A DNA stretch of 64,000 nucleotides from Roseiarcus sp963820775 (lineage in GTDB: Bacteria; Pseudomonadota; Alphaproteobacteria; Rhizobiales; Beijerinckiaceae): positions 1 to 64,000 of the forward strand of contig CAWGBF010000006.1 of the NCBI GenBank assembly GCA_963820775.1, written 5' to 3'. The position numbers were made by a program, and so were the translations under genes. Within the stretch, counting starts at the first letter, position 1. Every line of letters begins with the position of its first letter. Below are positions 8,717-16,713 of this stretch, in pieces. The notes beneath the pieces are model-generated. The model worked only from the letters and a program-made list of their open reading frames with translations. It made no database searches and was not told where the DNA came from.

Positions 8717-9268
8717 GAAAGCCGCCGAACAAGCTCGCCATCAGCAGCGCGCCGCCGTCGCGGTCCTGGACGTCGGCGGCGTGCACGATGGCGTGCATCA
8801 GCAGGCCCTGGGTATCGACGAGGATGTGCCGCTTCCTGCCTTTGATCTTCTTGCCGGCATCGTAGCCCGTCGGATCAATCGCAGGCCCCCTTTTTCCGCG
8901 CTCTTGACGCTCTGGCTGTCGATGATCGCGGCGGTCGGGCTCGTCTCGCGCGAGGCGGCTTGGCGGCACTGCACATAAAGCGCGGCATGGATGCGATCGA
9001 GCGTGCCGTCCCAGCCCCACAGGTCGAAATAATCGTACAGCGTCGAGCGCGGCGGTAGGTCCTTAGCGATCGCCCGCCACTGACAGCCGGTGCTCAGGAT
9101 ATACATCAGGCCGTTGACGACTTCGCGCACGACCACATGACGCCGATTGCCGCCGCGCTTGGCCGGCGCAATGAGCGGCTCCACAAGCGCCCATTCCTCG
9201 TCCGTCAGATCGCTCGGATAGCGCAACCGACTTCGGTCATAGCGTCTGCGATTCTTGCTCGTCCACAT
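8717..9268 (-). pseudogene. IS5 family (IS427-type) transposase, 3' truncated
   Basis: The first frame from ATG 9268 encodes LRYPSDLTDEEWALVEPLI and the catalytic-region start AAIIDSQSVKSAEKGG. The protein then continues only in the -1 frame as GPAIDPTGYDAGKKIKGRKR, ILVDTQGLLMHAIVHAADVQ and ALLMASLFGGF. The switch lies on AAAAAGGGGG near 8889, a slippery sequence of the kind IS5/IS427 elements use for programmed -1 frameshifting. The frame ends at the IS6 edge (8716), so the C-terminal third with the last catalytic residue is gone. It is an immobile remnant. Confidence 0.75.
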
Positions 9269-9442
9269 CGGCGACCCCCCCCAACGAATCAGGCCGCCTC
9301 CCTTGAATCACAAATGATTCCGACGATTCAATATGTTCCCGGACGGGCTCTAAGAGATCCGGGCACGGCTCCCGCACCGGCTTGAGCCGATGGGCTCCCC
9401 CATGACGCTAGGCCTTGGCCATTGGACGGGCGCCAAGCATCG

Positions 9443-9483
9443 CGCCCCTGCGCATAAACCCGCGCAGGGGCGAACAATTTTTC
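9443..9483 (+). terminator. Rho-independent terminator-like hairpin
   Basis: A perfect 11-bp stem (CGCCCCTGCGC at 9443-9453 with its complement at 9462-9472) has an 8-base loop and is followed by GAACAATTTTT. It lies between the IS5 remnant and a resolvase tail, and no gene that it obviously ends remains. Confidence 0.45.
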
Positions 9484-9492
9484 AGGCGGCTC

Positions 9493-9555
9493 TTAGGGCG
9501 CCATACGATAGACGCTGGCGCGCGCGATGCTGAGGCGCTTGGCATTGGTCGCCAT
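9493..9555 (-). pseudogene. Resolvase/invertase C-terminal fragment
   Basis: The last 19 codons of a Tn3-type resolvase survive: AKRLSIARASVYRMAP, the recognition helix of the C-terminal helix-turn-helix, then a stop. The rest was removed at the edge of IS6 copy B (9556). A different resolvase tail lies on the other side of that element at 12248. Confidence 0.55.
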
Positions 9556-9850
9556 GGCTTTGTCACGCCGGCCGCATCTTGTTGAATGTACGTAGGCGCT
9601 ATAGCCGGGGGTATGAGGAAAATCAGCTACGCCGGATATCGGTTCCCGCCCGAGGTCATACATCAGGCGATTTGGCTCTATCTCCGGTTCACGCTCAGCT
9701 TTCGTGACGTCGAGGATTTGCTTGCGGAGCGCGGGATCGCGGTCTCGTACGAGACCGTGCGCCGCTGGGTGAACCACTTCGGGCCGATGATCGCCGCGCA
9801 TCTCCGCAAGCGCCGTCCGAAACCACATGCGACCTGGCATCTGGATGAGA

Positions 9851-11682
9851 GTGTGCCGCGAAGGCTTCCGCAGTGCTGTGGTGGCCGAGCTGCATGGAAG
9901 ATGAGGGCAGGCCCCTCGAAGCCGACCGTCAGGGGTAGGCTTCAAACCACTGCAAGCTGCGACGGTAAAGAGCCGTGGTGGTGAGCGTTGCAGGAAAAGG
10001 CGGACTTCAGTCCGTCAGGTGAGGGTTAGAGAGACGAGCGCAAGCGAACCGCTGATGAAGTGTCGAAAAGTGCAAGACGATGTCGAAACCAGGGGGAATT
10101 CGTTAACCTGGGACGAGCCTGGGGGGCGGCCTGATTTCTGCCCAGGCGGCATCCGGCATGAAGGCGGCGTGACTCTTAACCAGGCTTCCGTGCGGAACGC
10201 GGGAACCTGTCGCCCCGATGCTAAGGGAGAAACCCAAATAGGCGGTCCCTATGAGGGTGAGATTACCGAGGCGGGGCACAGGGGCGGAGCAACCCGTAGT
10301 AGTGTTGAAGGTCCTGTAAGGGGGCTGGAGCGAAGGGGTTGCGTTGTTCAGCTCTGGAATGAGGACAACCGGCGACGGGAGGATCCTCGTGGATAGAGCA
10401 AAGCCGTATTCAATTCCGAAAAGGGAGGTATGGGAAGCTTACAAGAGGGTCAGAGCAAAGCATGGGGTGGCTGGCGTAGACGGTCAGACGATTGCGGACT
10501 TTGAGGCTGATCTTGCGAACAACCTCTACAAGCTCTGGAATCGACTGACGTCGGGCAGCTACTTTCCGCCGCCGGTGCGGCGGGTCGATATACCGAAGAG
10601 CGATGGCAAGACGCGACCGCTGGGCATCCCCACGGTGGCGGATCGCATCGCGCAGATGGTGGTCAAACGCCACCTGGAACCTATGGTGGAACCCAAATTT
10701 CACCCGGATTCTTATGGATACCGGCCCGGCAAATCGGCGCTCGATGCGATCGGCGTGGCGCGGCAGCGATGCTGGCGTCACGACTGGGTTCTTGATCTCG
10801 ACATCAAGGCCTTCTTCGACAGCATCGAACCTGAACTTCTGATGCGGGCGGTGCGCAAGCACACCGATTGCCCGTGGGTGCTTCTATACATCGACAGATG
10901 GCTGAAAGCGCCGGTGCAGATGCCGGACGGGAGGCTCGTCGGGCGAGAACGAGGAACGCCGCAGGGCGGGGTGATCAGCCCCCTCCTGGCAAACCTCTTT
11001 CTTCACTATGCGTTCGACATGTGGATGGGTCGGAACTTCCCGGACATTCCGTTCGAACGCTATGCCGACGACGCGATCTGTCACTGCAGGACGGAGGGCC
11101 AAGCGGTGGCGCTTCGGGCAGCTCTGGGCGCGCGTTTTGCTGACTGCGGACTGACGCTTCATCCTGACAAGACCAAAATTGTCTTTTGCAGAGATGAAAG
11201 CCGACGGGACACGCACCCGATCATCAAGTTCGACTTTCTCGGCTATACGTTCAGGCCGAGGCTGGTGAACAAGAGGGCCGGAGGCATGGACGGCGCTCAA
11301 GGCGATCCGCGGAACCATCCGTAGTTGGTCGATGCACCTGCGTAGTGACAGGGCCCTGGATGATCTGGCGCGGATGTTCAACTCGAGCATACGCGGCTGG
11401 GTCAACTATTATGGACGGTTCTGTCCCTCGGCACTCTATCCCACCCTGTGGAACATCGAGCGATACTTGGCGCGATGGGCCTCCGGAAAGTACAAGTCCC
11501 TACGCAGACACAAGCGGCGTTCCCGACACTGGCTTGCGCGCATCGCTCAACGTCAGCCTCGGTTGTTCGCCCATTGGCCTCTGCTCCATGGACACGGCCG
11601 AACAATGGGACCCGGATGATGCGAGAGTATCACGTCCGGTTCTAAGAGAGCGCGGGGGTGAAACTCCCCCGCGCCACTCGCC
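9851..11682 (+). mobile_element. Group II intron with reverse transcriptase
   Basis: The intron starts GTGTG at 9851, as group II introns do, and encodes a reverse transcriptase/maturase in domain IV. It ends with a 34-nt domain V hairpin (11609-11642) and a domain VI hairpin (GCGCGGGGGTG...CTCCCCCGCGC, about 11650-11673). The exact 3' border could slide by a base or two. The length of 1,832 bp follows from the IS6 comparison. The domain V triad position reads ACC instead of AGC, and the encoded protein is frameshifted, so the intron is probably no longer self-mobile. Confidence 0.85.
10389..11619 (+). pseudogene. ltrA: Group II intron reverse transcriptase/maturase, frameshifted in domain X
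   Basis: The GTG at 10389 follows GGGAGGATCCTC. The first frame encodes AKPYSIPKREVWEAY, the RT fingers (GIPTVADRIAQMVV, DSYGYRPGKSALDAI), DLDIKAFFDSI, GTPQGGVISPLLANL and the catalytic FERYADDA. It ends at 11324. The maturase part goes on in another frame from about 11291 (LKAIRGTIRSWSMHLRSDRA, RGWVNYYGRF, RHWLARIA, LFAHWPLLHG). A block that normally reads FVGFSPAVS-like sequence is missing at the switch, so a deletion of some tens of bases, not a one-base slip, broke the gene. The RT domain itself is intact. Confidence 0.8.
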
Positions 11683-12247
11683 TCTATCTGAAAATCGATG
11701 GGCGGATGGTTTATCTGTGGCGCGCCGTCGACGCCGAGGGCGAGGTTCTCGATGTACTGGTCCAATCCAAGCGCAACAAGCACGCTGCGCTGAAACTGAT
11801 GCGCAAGCTTCTGAAGAAGTATGCCTTCGTTCCCGAGCGGTTGGTGACTGACGACTTGCGATCATACACCCCCGCGGCCCGCGGTCTCGGCATCGAGCAC
11901 TTGCATGAGCGCGGCCGGTGGAAGAACAATCTGGCCGAGAATTCGCATCAGCCGACCCGACGGCGGGAGCGCAAGATGCAGCGCTTCAAGAGCGTGGGCT
12001 CCGCGCAGAAATTCCTCTCAGCCCATGCCGCCGTATACAACACTTTCAATGTCCAACGCCATCTCACGTCAGCTCAATTACACCGCGTGCTCCGCGCCGC
12101 GGCGATGAGCACGTGGCGCGAGGTCGTCGCAGCCGCTTGAAAATCCGCACCCGTTATAGTCCGCTCGCGCTCTTCGCGTGGCAACGTGACGATGCCTGTC
12201 GGCGAGGTTTCCGCGCGCGCGACCCCGTCCCTATCGCGCGCGATGTT

Positions 12248-12340
12248 TCACGCCGACTTCAGCACGCCGTAGACAGACGCAACTCCGATCTTGAGCTCTT
12301 CATGAGGCGCTTCTTGTTCAGTCGCAAACCGACCGCCTCA
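12248..12340 (-). pseudogene. Second resolvase C-terminal fragment
   Basis: Reading leftwards, the last codons give EELKIGVASVYGVLKSA followed by TGA (12250-12248), the DNA-recognition helix of a resolvase C-terminus. A stop lies about 30 codons upstream, so only a tail remains. It differs from the tail at 9493, so the IS6 elements have landed among at least two resolvase genes. Confidence 0.45.
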
Positions 12341-12398
12341 AAGCTCACTAACGGGCTTATGAGCCGGTTGGCGCCTCAATCCTGAAAAGTGGGAGAAT

Positions 12399-12412
12399 CT
12401 GACGATCGTCAA
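12399..12412 (+). promoter_or_regulatory. FixK/Fnr-type box upstream of the truncated BON gene
   Basis: CTGAC-GATC-GTCAA, inside AATCTGAC and GTCAAGGCG flanks shared with the other boxes of this island. It lies 99 bases before the ATG at 12512, the same spacing as at the two intact BON genes. Confidence 0.55.
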
Positions 12413-12511
12413 GGCGTCTCGGCCTGTCGGCATCTAGGTCCCGTTCCTGTTTGCTCGCGCTGTCGGTCGAATCCGCCTGCGCGAGCGTCGCAAGGATCAC
12501 GGGAGAAAAAG

Positions 12512-12694
12512 ATGAAATCCGACAGCGACATCAAGCGCGACGCTGAGGCCGAGCTGAAATGGGATCCGCATATTGACGCGTCCGACATCGCCGTCGCGGT
12601 CAAGGATGGCGTCGTAACCTTGATCGGCTTTGTCCTCATCCGCACCACACATAGCGCTCGCCACGATTTTCCTCGACGCGCGCGAGGCCGATGA
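12512..12694 (+). pseudogene. BON-domain protein, truncated after the first half-domain
   Basis: The start (GGAGAAAAAG then ATG) and first 41 residues (DSDIKRDAEAELKWDPHIDA, VAVKDGVVTLIGFV) match the start of the two complete BON proteins at 15907-16560 and 37937-38590. After that the sequence leaves the family (LIRTTHSARHDFP) and stops at 61 codons. Promoter-proximal sequence including the Fnr-type box is conserved. This is a broken paralogue whose 3' part was lost at the junction with the following gene. Confidence 0.75.
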
Positions 12695-12762
12695 CAAGAT
12701 TGCAGTCCCAACCTCAAAGGCGAACAAATTGGGCGCTTCTAGTTCCACGATCGGACCTGGCC

Positions 12763-14532
12763 ATGTCGTTAATCGAAACCCGCCGCGAGCAGATGTTCCC
12801 CAAACTGACGTCGGCGGAAATCGACCGACTGCGCGGCTTCGGCGCGGTCCGTCGCTTCGCGGGGAAGTCGCAACTCATGTCGGCGGGTCGGCCGAGCCCC
12901 GGGATGATTGTTCTGATTTCGGGGGCGGCCACGGTCGCACGGCGCGACAAACCCGGGCACACGTCGCCGATCGTCGATATGGGCGCCGGCGATTTCATTG
13001 CCGAGGTCGGAGATCTCTCCGGCCGTCCGTCTCTGGTCGACGTGCAGGCCGCCTCCGACGTGGAAGCCCTTATCATTCCATCCGAACGCTTGCGCGCTCT
13101 GATGATCGCCGAAGCAGAGCTCGGCGAGCGGATTATGCGCGCCCTGATCCTGCGACGGGTGGCCCTGGTTGAGATGGGAGCCGGCGGCCCGGTTCTCATT
13201 GGCGACGAAACGAGCCCCGACATCATCAGGCTACAGGGGTTTCTCACCCGAAACAGCTATCCGAACCAGGTGCTCGATCCAGCGGAGGATCCAGACGCCA
13301 AGTCCCTTGTCGAACGCTACGCGCCGGGGCTAGGTGAGCTCCCGCTGGTCGTTTGCCCTGACGGGTCGGTGCTCAAGAATCCAAGCGAAACCGAGCTCGC
13401 GAGAGCCTTGGGAATGGTTCGCACCGATGCGCCGGATCGAACGTTTGACGTCGCCGTCGTCGGAGCGGGTCCAGCTGGCCTTGCCACCGCGATCTACGCG
13501 GCGTCCGAAGGCGCGTCTGTGATCGTGTTCGACAAGCTCGCATATGGCGGACAAGCCGGCGCGAGCGCCCGCATCGAGAATTATCTCGGCTTCCCGACGG
13601 GCATCTCCGGGCAAGCCCTTATGGGCCGCGCCTTCGTGCAGGCGCAGAAATTCGGTGTCGAGTTTTCCATTCCAACTGAGGTCGACCGTCTCGTTTGCGC
13701 CGCGACCCCGCTTGTTCTGCATTTGACCGACGGCCGAGAGGTTCAGGCGCGCTCCGTAGTCGTCGCGGCTGGAGCGAGATACCGTCGGCTGTCCCTCTCC
13801 AACGTCAAGGATTTCGAGGGTCGCGGCGTGTGGTACTGGGCTTCGCCGATCGAGGCCCGGCTCTGCCGGAGCGAAGAGGCTGTCTTGGTCGGCGGCGGCA
13901 ATTCCGCCGGACAGGCCGCGGTCTACCTGTCCGGCTTCGCCAAGAAGATCTGGATGTTGGTGCGCGGACCCGGCCTCGCAGAATCGATGTCGCAGTACCT
14001 GATCGACCGCATCAGCGCGGCCGCCAACATTGAGGTCCTGTTCGAGACCGAGGTGACAGCTCTGACCGCTTCTCACGAAGGACGGCTCAATCGCGTGCGC
14101 TGGAAAAATCGAAAGACTGGCGAAGATACGGAACGAGCAATCCACAACCTGTTCCTTTTCATCGGCGCAGACCCAGCCACAGATTGGCTGCTTGATTGCG
14201 GTATCGCCCTGGACAAGAACGGGTTTGTGAAAACCGGCTTTGACGCCGGCGCCTCTCCTGATCGATCAGCCAGCGAAGTTCACGAAGGAATGAAGCACCA
14301 GTCGAGCGTGACTGGGGTCTTCGCTGTCGGCGATGTGCGCTCCGGCTCCGTCAAACGCGTCGGCGGCGCCATCGGGGAGGGCGCAGCCGTCGTCCCGCAA
14401 CTGCACGCTTTTCTCCGGCTCGCCTCGACGCCATCACAGCAGGCCGAACCGGCCGCATTTGCGCGGGACCGGAGAGCTCTCATCGGCATTAGTCGACGCT
14501 CAACGTTGAAGATGTTTTGCACAGTCGCGTGA
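12763..14532 (+). CDS. Cyclic nucleotide-binding domain fused to thioredoxin-reductase-like FAD oxidoreductase
   Basis: From ATG 12763 this encodes 589 residues; the frame is open up to 12691, but homology starts near MSLIETRREQMFP. Residues about 15-135 form a cNMP-binding beta-roll (GMIVLISGAATVARRD). A Rossmann FAD domain follows (VAVVGAGPAGLATAIYAASE; GGQAGASARIENYLGFPTG), then an NADPH domain (VLVGGGNSAGQAAVYLS) and a C-terminal FAD block (GVFAVGDVRSGSVKRV). The redox CxxC of classical thioredoxin reductases is absent: its place reads YWASPIEARLC. Such fusions are known in proteobacteria and may reduce other partners, such as ferredoxin- or flavin-type acceptors. A degenerate second copy lies at 37277-37500. 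Likely part of the island's redox defence. Confidence 0.85.
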   Translation: MSLIETRREQMFPKLTSAEIDRLRGFGAVRRFAGKSQLMSAGRPSPGMIVLISGAATVARRDKPGHTSPIVDMGAGDFIAEVGDLSGRPSLVDVQAASDVEALIIPSERLRALMIAEAELGERIMRALILRRVALVEMGAGGPVLIGDETSPDIIRLQGFLTRNSYPNQVLDPAEDPDAKSLVERYAPGLGELPLVVCPDGSVLKNPSETELARALGMVRTDAPDRTFDVAVVGAGPAGLATAIYAASEGASVIVFDKLAYGGQAGASARIENYLGFPTGISGQALMGRAFVQAQKFGVEFSIPTEVDRLVCAATPLVLHLTDGREVQARSVVVAAGARYRRLSLSNVKDFEGRGVWYWASPIEARLCRSEEAVLVGGGNSAGQAAVYLSGFAKKIWMLVRGPGLAESMSQYLIDRISAAANIEVLFETEVTALTASHEGRLNRVRWKNRKTGEDTERAIHNLFLFIGADPATDWLLDCGIALDKNGFVKTGFDAGASPDRSASEVHEGMKHQSSVTGVFAVGDVRSGSVKRVGGAIGEGAAVVPQLHAFLRLASTPSQQAEPAAFARDRRALIGISRRSTLKMFCTVA

Positions 14533-14591
14533 AAACGACAGAAGGCGGCGCTGGGCCCGCCGCGTAGGAGATTGTCGCACGGAAGTTCCTG

Positions 14592-15692
14592 ATGAGCAGC
14601 GTCGCAACCGAACGGAGATCGCTCCGCTCGCAATTTTCGGAACACAGGGCGCAACTGGGCCTCTCCCTCAGGGTCACAATCGCCGCGCTCTCGGGCTTCG
14701 CGCTTTCGCACTTGCTCAAGGTCCCGCTTCCGCTGTGGACGGTGGTGACCGCGGTGGTCCTGACTCAGGCAACTTTCGGCAGGTCTGTGAAGGCGACCAT
14801 CGACTATCTGGTGGGCACGCTCGGCGGCGCTCTTTATGCAGGCGCCGTCGCAATACTTGTTCCTCATTCAAATGATGTCTCGCTCGCATGCGTCCTGGCG
14901 CTCGCGGTGGCGCCGTTGGCCTTTCTGGGAGGGGTTTATCCCAGCCTCAGCGTCGCACCCCTCACGGGGGTGTTGGTGCTCTTGGTTCCTCGGTTCATCC
15001 ACGTTGGTCCCATCGAATCCGCGGTCGATCGTGTGCTGGAGGTCGCGGTCGGAGGCATCATCGCGCTGGCGGTGTCTCTTCTGGTGTTGCCGGTCCGCGC
15101 CCATTCGTTGGTGATCGAGGGCGCGGCTCGGACGCTCGATCTGATGGCGGGGTCCATTCCCGAGTTGTTCGAGGGGTTCATCCGGCCTCGCGATGCGGCT
15201 GCGATCGCGCGTATCCAGGACAGCATTGGCGAAGCTCTTGCGCGGACGCAGGCAAGCGCCGCCGAGGCGAAGCACGAGCGCATAGTTTTTCTCGCCGCCG
15301 AACTCGATCATGGACCGCTCATGCGCACGCTCAAGCGGCTGCGTCACGACCTCGTGATGATTGGACAGGCCGCAGCCGAGCCCCTTCCCGCGTCTCTCCA
15401 AGCGCGGCTCGGACCGCTGCTGGCGGAGGTCGCACGCACCTCAGCTGATCAACTGCGTGGCAGAGGAGAAGCGCTGGCTGGTCGGCGCGAGCCGGCGTCG
15501 CTGGAGGGGGTCGAAGCCGCCTTTGACCACTACGCCGAGGCAATCGCATCAATCGGCAGCGAGGGGTTGACGCAAGGTCTGCCGGTAGACGCCCTGGAAC
15601 GCATTTTCACTCTGGGGTTCGCGCTCGACCAAATGCGCCAGGATCTCCGCGACCTCGAACGCTGTGCGAGCGAGATCGCGCGAAGGCGATAA
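14592..15692 (+). CDS. FUSC family membrane transporter
   Basis: This 366-residue protein carries about six hydrophobic segments in its first half (LRVTIAALSGFALSHLL, LWTVVTAVVLTQATFGRS, GTLGGALYAGAVAILV, SVAPLTGVLVLLVPRF, VGGIIALAVSLLVLPVR), then a long alpha-helical cytoplasmic half (150-360). This matches FUSC/aromatic-acid exporter-like proteins (fusaric acid resistance family). WTVVTAVVLTQ with SVKATIDYLVGTLGGALYAG is the family signature. It lies 59 bases after the thioredoxin-reductase fusion and is probably co-transcribed. The substrate is unknown; aromatic or weak acids are a guess from the family. Confidence 0.85.
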   Translation: MSSVATERRSLRSQFSEHRAQLGLSLRVTIAALSGFALSHLLKVPLPLWTVVTAVVLTQATFGRSVKATIDYLVGTLGGALYAGAVAILVPHSNDVSLACVLALAVAPLAFLGGVYPSLSVAPLTGVLVLLVPRFIHVGPIESAVDRVLEVAVGGIIALAVSLLVLPVRAHSLVIEGAARTLDLMAGSIPELFEGFIRPRDAAAIARIQDSIGEALARTQASAAEAKHERIVFLAAELDHGPLMRTLKRLRHDLVMIGQAAAEPLPASLQARLGPLLAEVARTSADQLRGRGEALAGRREPASLEGVEAAFDHYAEAIASIGSEGLTQGLPVDALERIFTLGFALDQMRQDLRDLERCASEIARRR

Positions 15693-15789
15693 ACGCCGAG
15701 AATCTACGCTGGCGCGGTCACGGCAAACTAGCATGGGCGATTTGAGTATCGCTCAGCGCCTGGCGATTCGTGGGGTAAACAAGCGGTTT

Positions 15790-15819
15790 GCGCCTAACGG
15801 AACGCACCCCGTTGGGCGC
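15790..15819 (+). terminator. Stem-loop after the FUSC gene, possible terminator
   Basis: An 11-bp stem (GCGCCTAACGG at 15790-15800 with CCGTTGGGCGC at 15809-15819, one T-G pair) closes an 8-base loop. There is no U-tract, so it may end transcription by other means or protect the mRNA. It lies between the convergent FUSC and BON genes. Confidence 0.35.
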
Positions 15820-15906
15820 CGAGGCGATCCTGCTTCGATGACACGGATCGCGCGTCGGGTTCGCCGGTGTTGATCCAATGGCGGCGAACCCGATGGGCTG
15901 CCGAGT

Positions 15907-16560
15907 TCAGGCGCTGATTGTGATTCGATTCTCAACCTTAGCGACGCCCGGCGCCCGCCAAGCCACCCGCTCGGCCTCCTCGCGCTCTGCCCAAGACCGA
16001 ACGCTGCCCTTGAGAGTCACTTCGCTGCCGTTCGTCTCGACGGTGATGCGGTTCGCGTCGACTTCCGCATTGCGGCGAAAGGCTTCCTCGATCTTGGTCT
16101 TGATTTCGGACGGTGTGACGCGCGGTTTCATGACGATCAGATTGGTGACGCCCTTGATGCCTTTGACGCGTCGAACCGCGTCCTCGGCCCTCGTGCGCTG
16201 ATAATTCCATTCCGCCGCGCCCTCGAGCGTGATCCACCCGTTTCTGACCACGACCTTCATGTTTTCGGAGGAAAACGGGAGCTCGCTCTTGAGGGCGGCC
16301 ACGGCGTCGCGTGCGATTTCCGGATCCGGGCGTTCACTTCCCGCGGGTAGACGCACCTCGATATCGCTGGCGACGCCCTTCACGCCGCCCACTCGTTTCG
16401 CATCGCTCTCCGCTTGCCATTTATGCGTGTAGCTCTTCACGAAGCCGGTCAAGGTCACGACTCCATCCTTAACTGCGACGGCAATATCGGTCGCGTCAAT
16501 GTCGGGATCCCATTTCAACTCGGCTTCAACATCCCGCTTAATATCGCTGTCGGTTTTCAT
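15907..16560 (-). CDS. BON-domain protein with three BON repeats (copy 2)
   Basis: ATG at 16560 follows GGAGAGTTTG and gives 217 residues. Three BON (OsmY-type) domains can be traced: about 4-70 (IKRDVEAELKWDPDI, VAVKDGVVTLTGFV, ESDAKRVGGVKGVA), 80-145 (RDAVAALKSELP, VVVRNGWITLEGAAEW, RVKGIKGVTNLI) and 152-217 (KTKIEEAFRRNAEV, SEVTLKGSVRSWAEREEAE, APGVAKVENRI). There is no signal peptide, unlike OsmY, so it is probably cytoplasmic. BON proteins bind membranes or phospholipids under stress. It is about 80 percent identical by eye to the copy at 37937-38590. A Fnr-type box lies 99 bases upstream. Confidence 0.9.
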   Translation of the reverse strand: MKTDSDIKRDVEAELKWDPDIDATDIAVAVKDGVVTLTGFVKSYTHKWQAESDAKRVGGVKGVASDIEVRLPAGSERPDPEIARDAVAALKSELPFSSENMKVVVRNGWITLEGAAEWNYQRTRAEDAVRRVKGIKGVTNLIVMKPRVTPSEIKTKIEEAFRRNAEVDANRITVETNGSEVTLKGSVRSWAEREEAERVAWRAPGVAKVENRITISA

Positions 16561-16658
16561 CAAACTCTCCGTGCATTTCGCCTCACGTGCGCCGACCCTT
16601 TCGACTGACAGGGCGGCCACAGCAAACTCGAGGCTAGGCGGGGACGCGCCAGAGCGCC

Positions 16659-16672
16659 TTGACGGTCGTCAG
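16659..16672 (-). promoter_or_regulatory. FixK/Fnr-type box upstream of BON copy 2
   Basis: On the coding strand it reads CTGAC-GACC-GTCAA within ATTCTGAC and GTCAAGGCG flanks, 98 bases before the start codon. It is nearly the same as the boxes at 12399 and 38688. Confidence 0.6.
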
Positions 16673-16713
16673 ATTCTCAATCGTTCGCGATCGAGCGCGG
16701 GCATGGGGCGCCG

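Larger units (their letters stand above)
9613..12140 (+). pseudogene. IS6 family transposase (copy B), exons 9613-9850 and 11683-12140
   Basis: The transposase begins at ATG 9613 and is colinear with copy A up to WHLDE. It then stops in intron sequence and resumes after the intron with YLKIDGRMVYLWRAV to the same C-terminus. Joined at 9850/11683 the frame is restored (GAG ATC TAT), giving DEIYLK where copy A has DEVYLK. Without splicing no functional transposase is made. The intron sits beside the first catalytic Asp codon. Confidence 0.85.
9556..12196 (+). mobile_element. IS6-family insertion sequence, copy B, split by a group II intron
   Basis: The ends GGCTTTGTCACG at 9556 and the complement of GGCATCGTCACG at 12196 match those of copy A. 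The span is 2,641 bp; taking out the 1,832-bp intron leaves exactly 809 bp, the size of copy A. The orientation is opposite to copy A, so the two enclose the IS5 and resolvase remnants as an inverted pair. No target duplication is visible. Confidence 0.85.

Noticed and set aside
7900..12204. 8-bp target duplications around the two IS6 copies
   Set aside because: The eight bases on either side of each element were compared and do not match.
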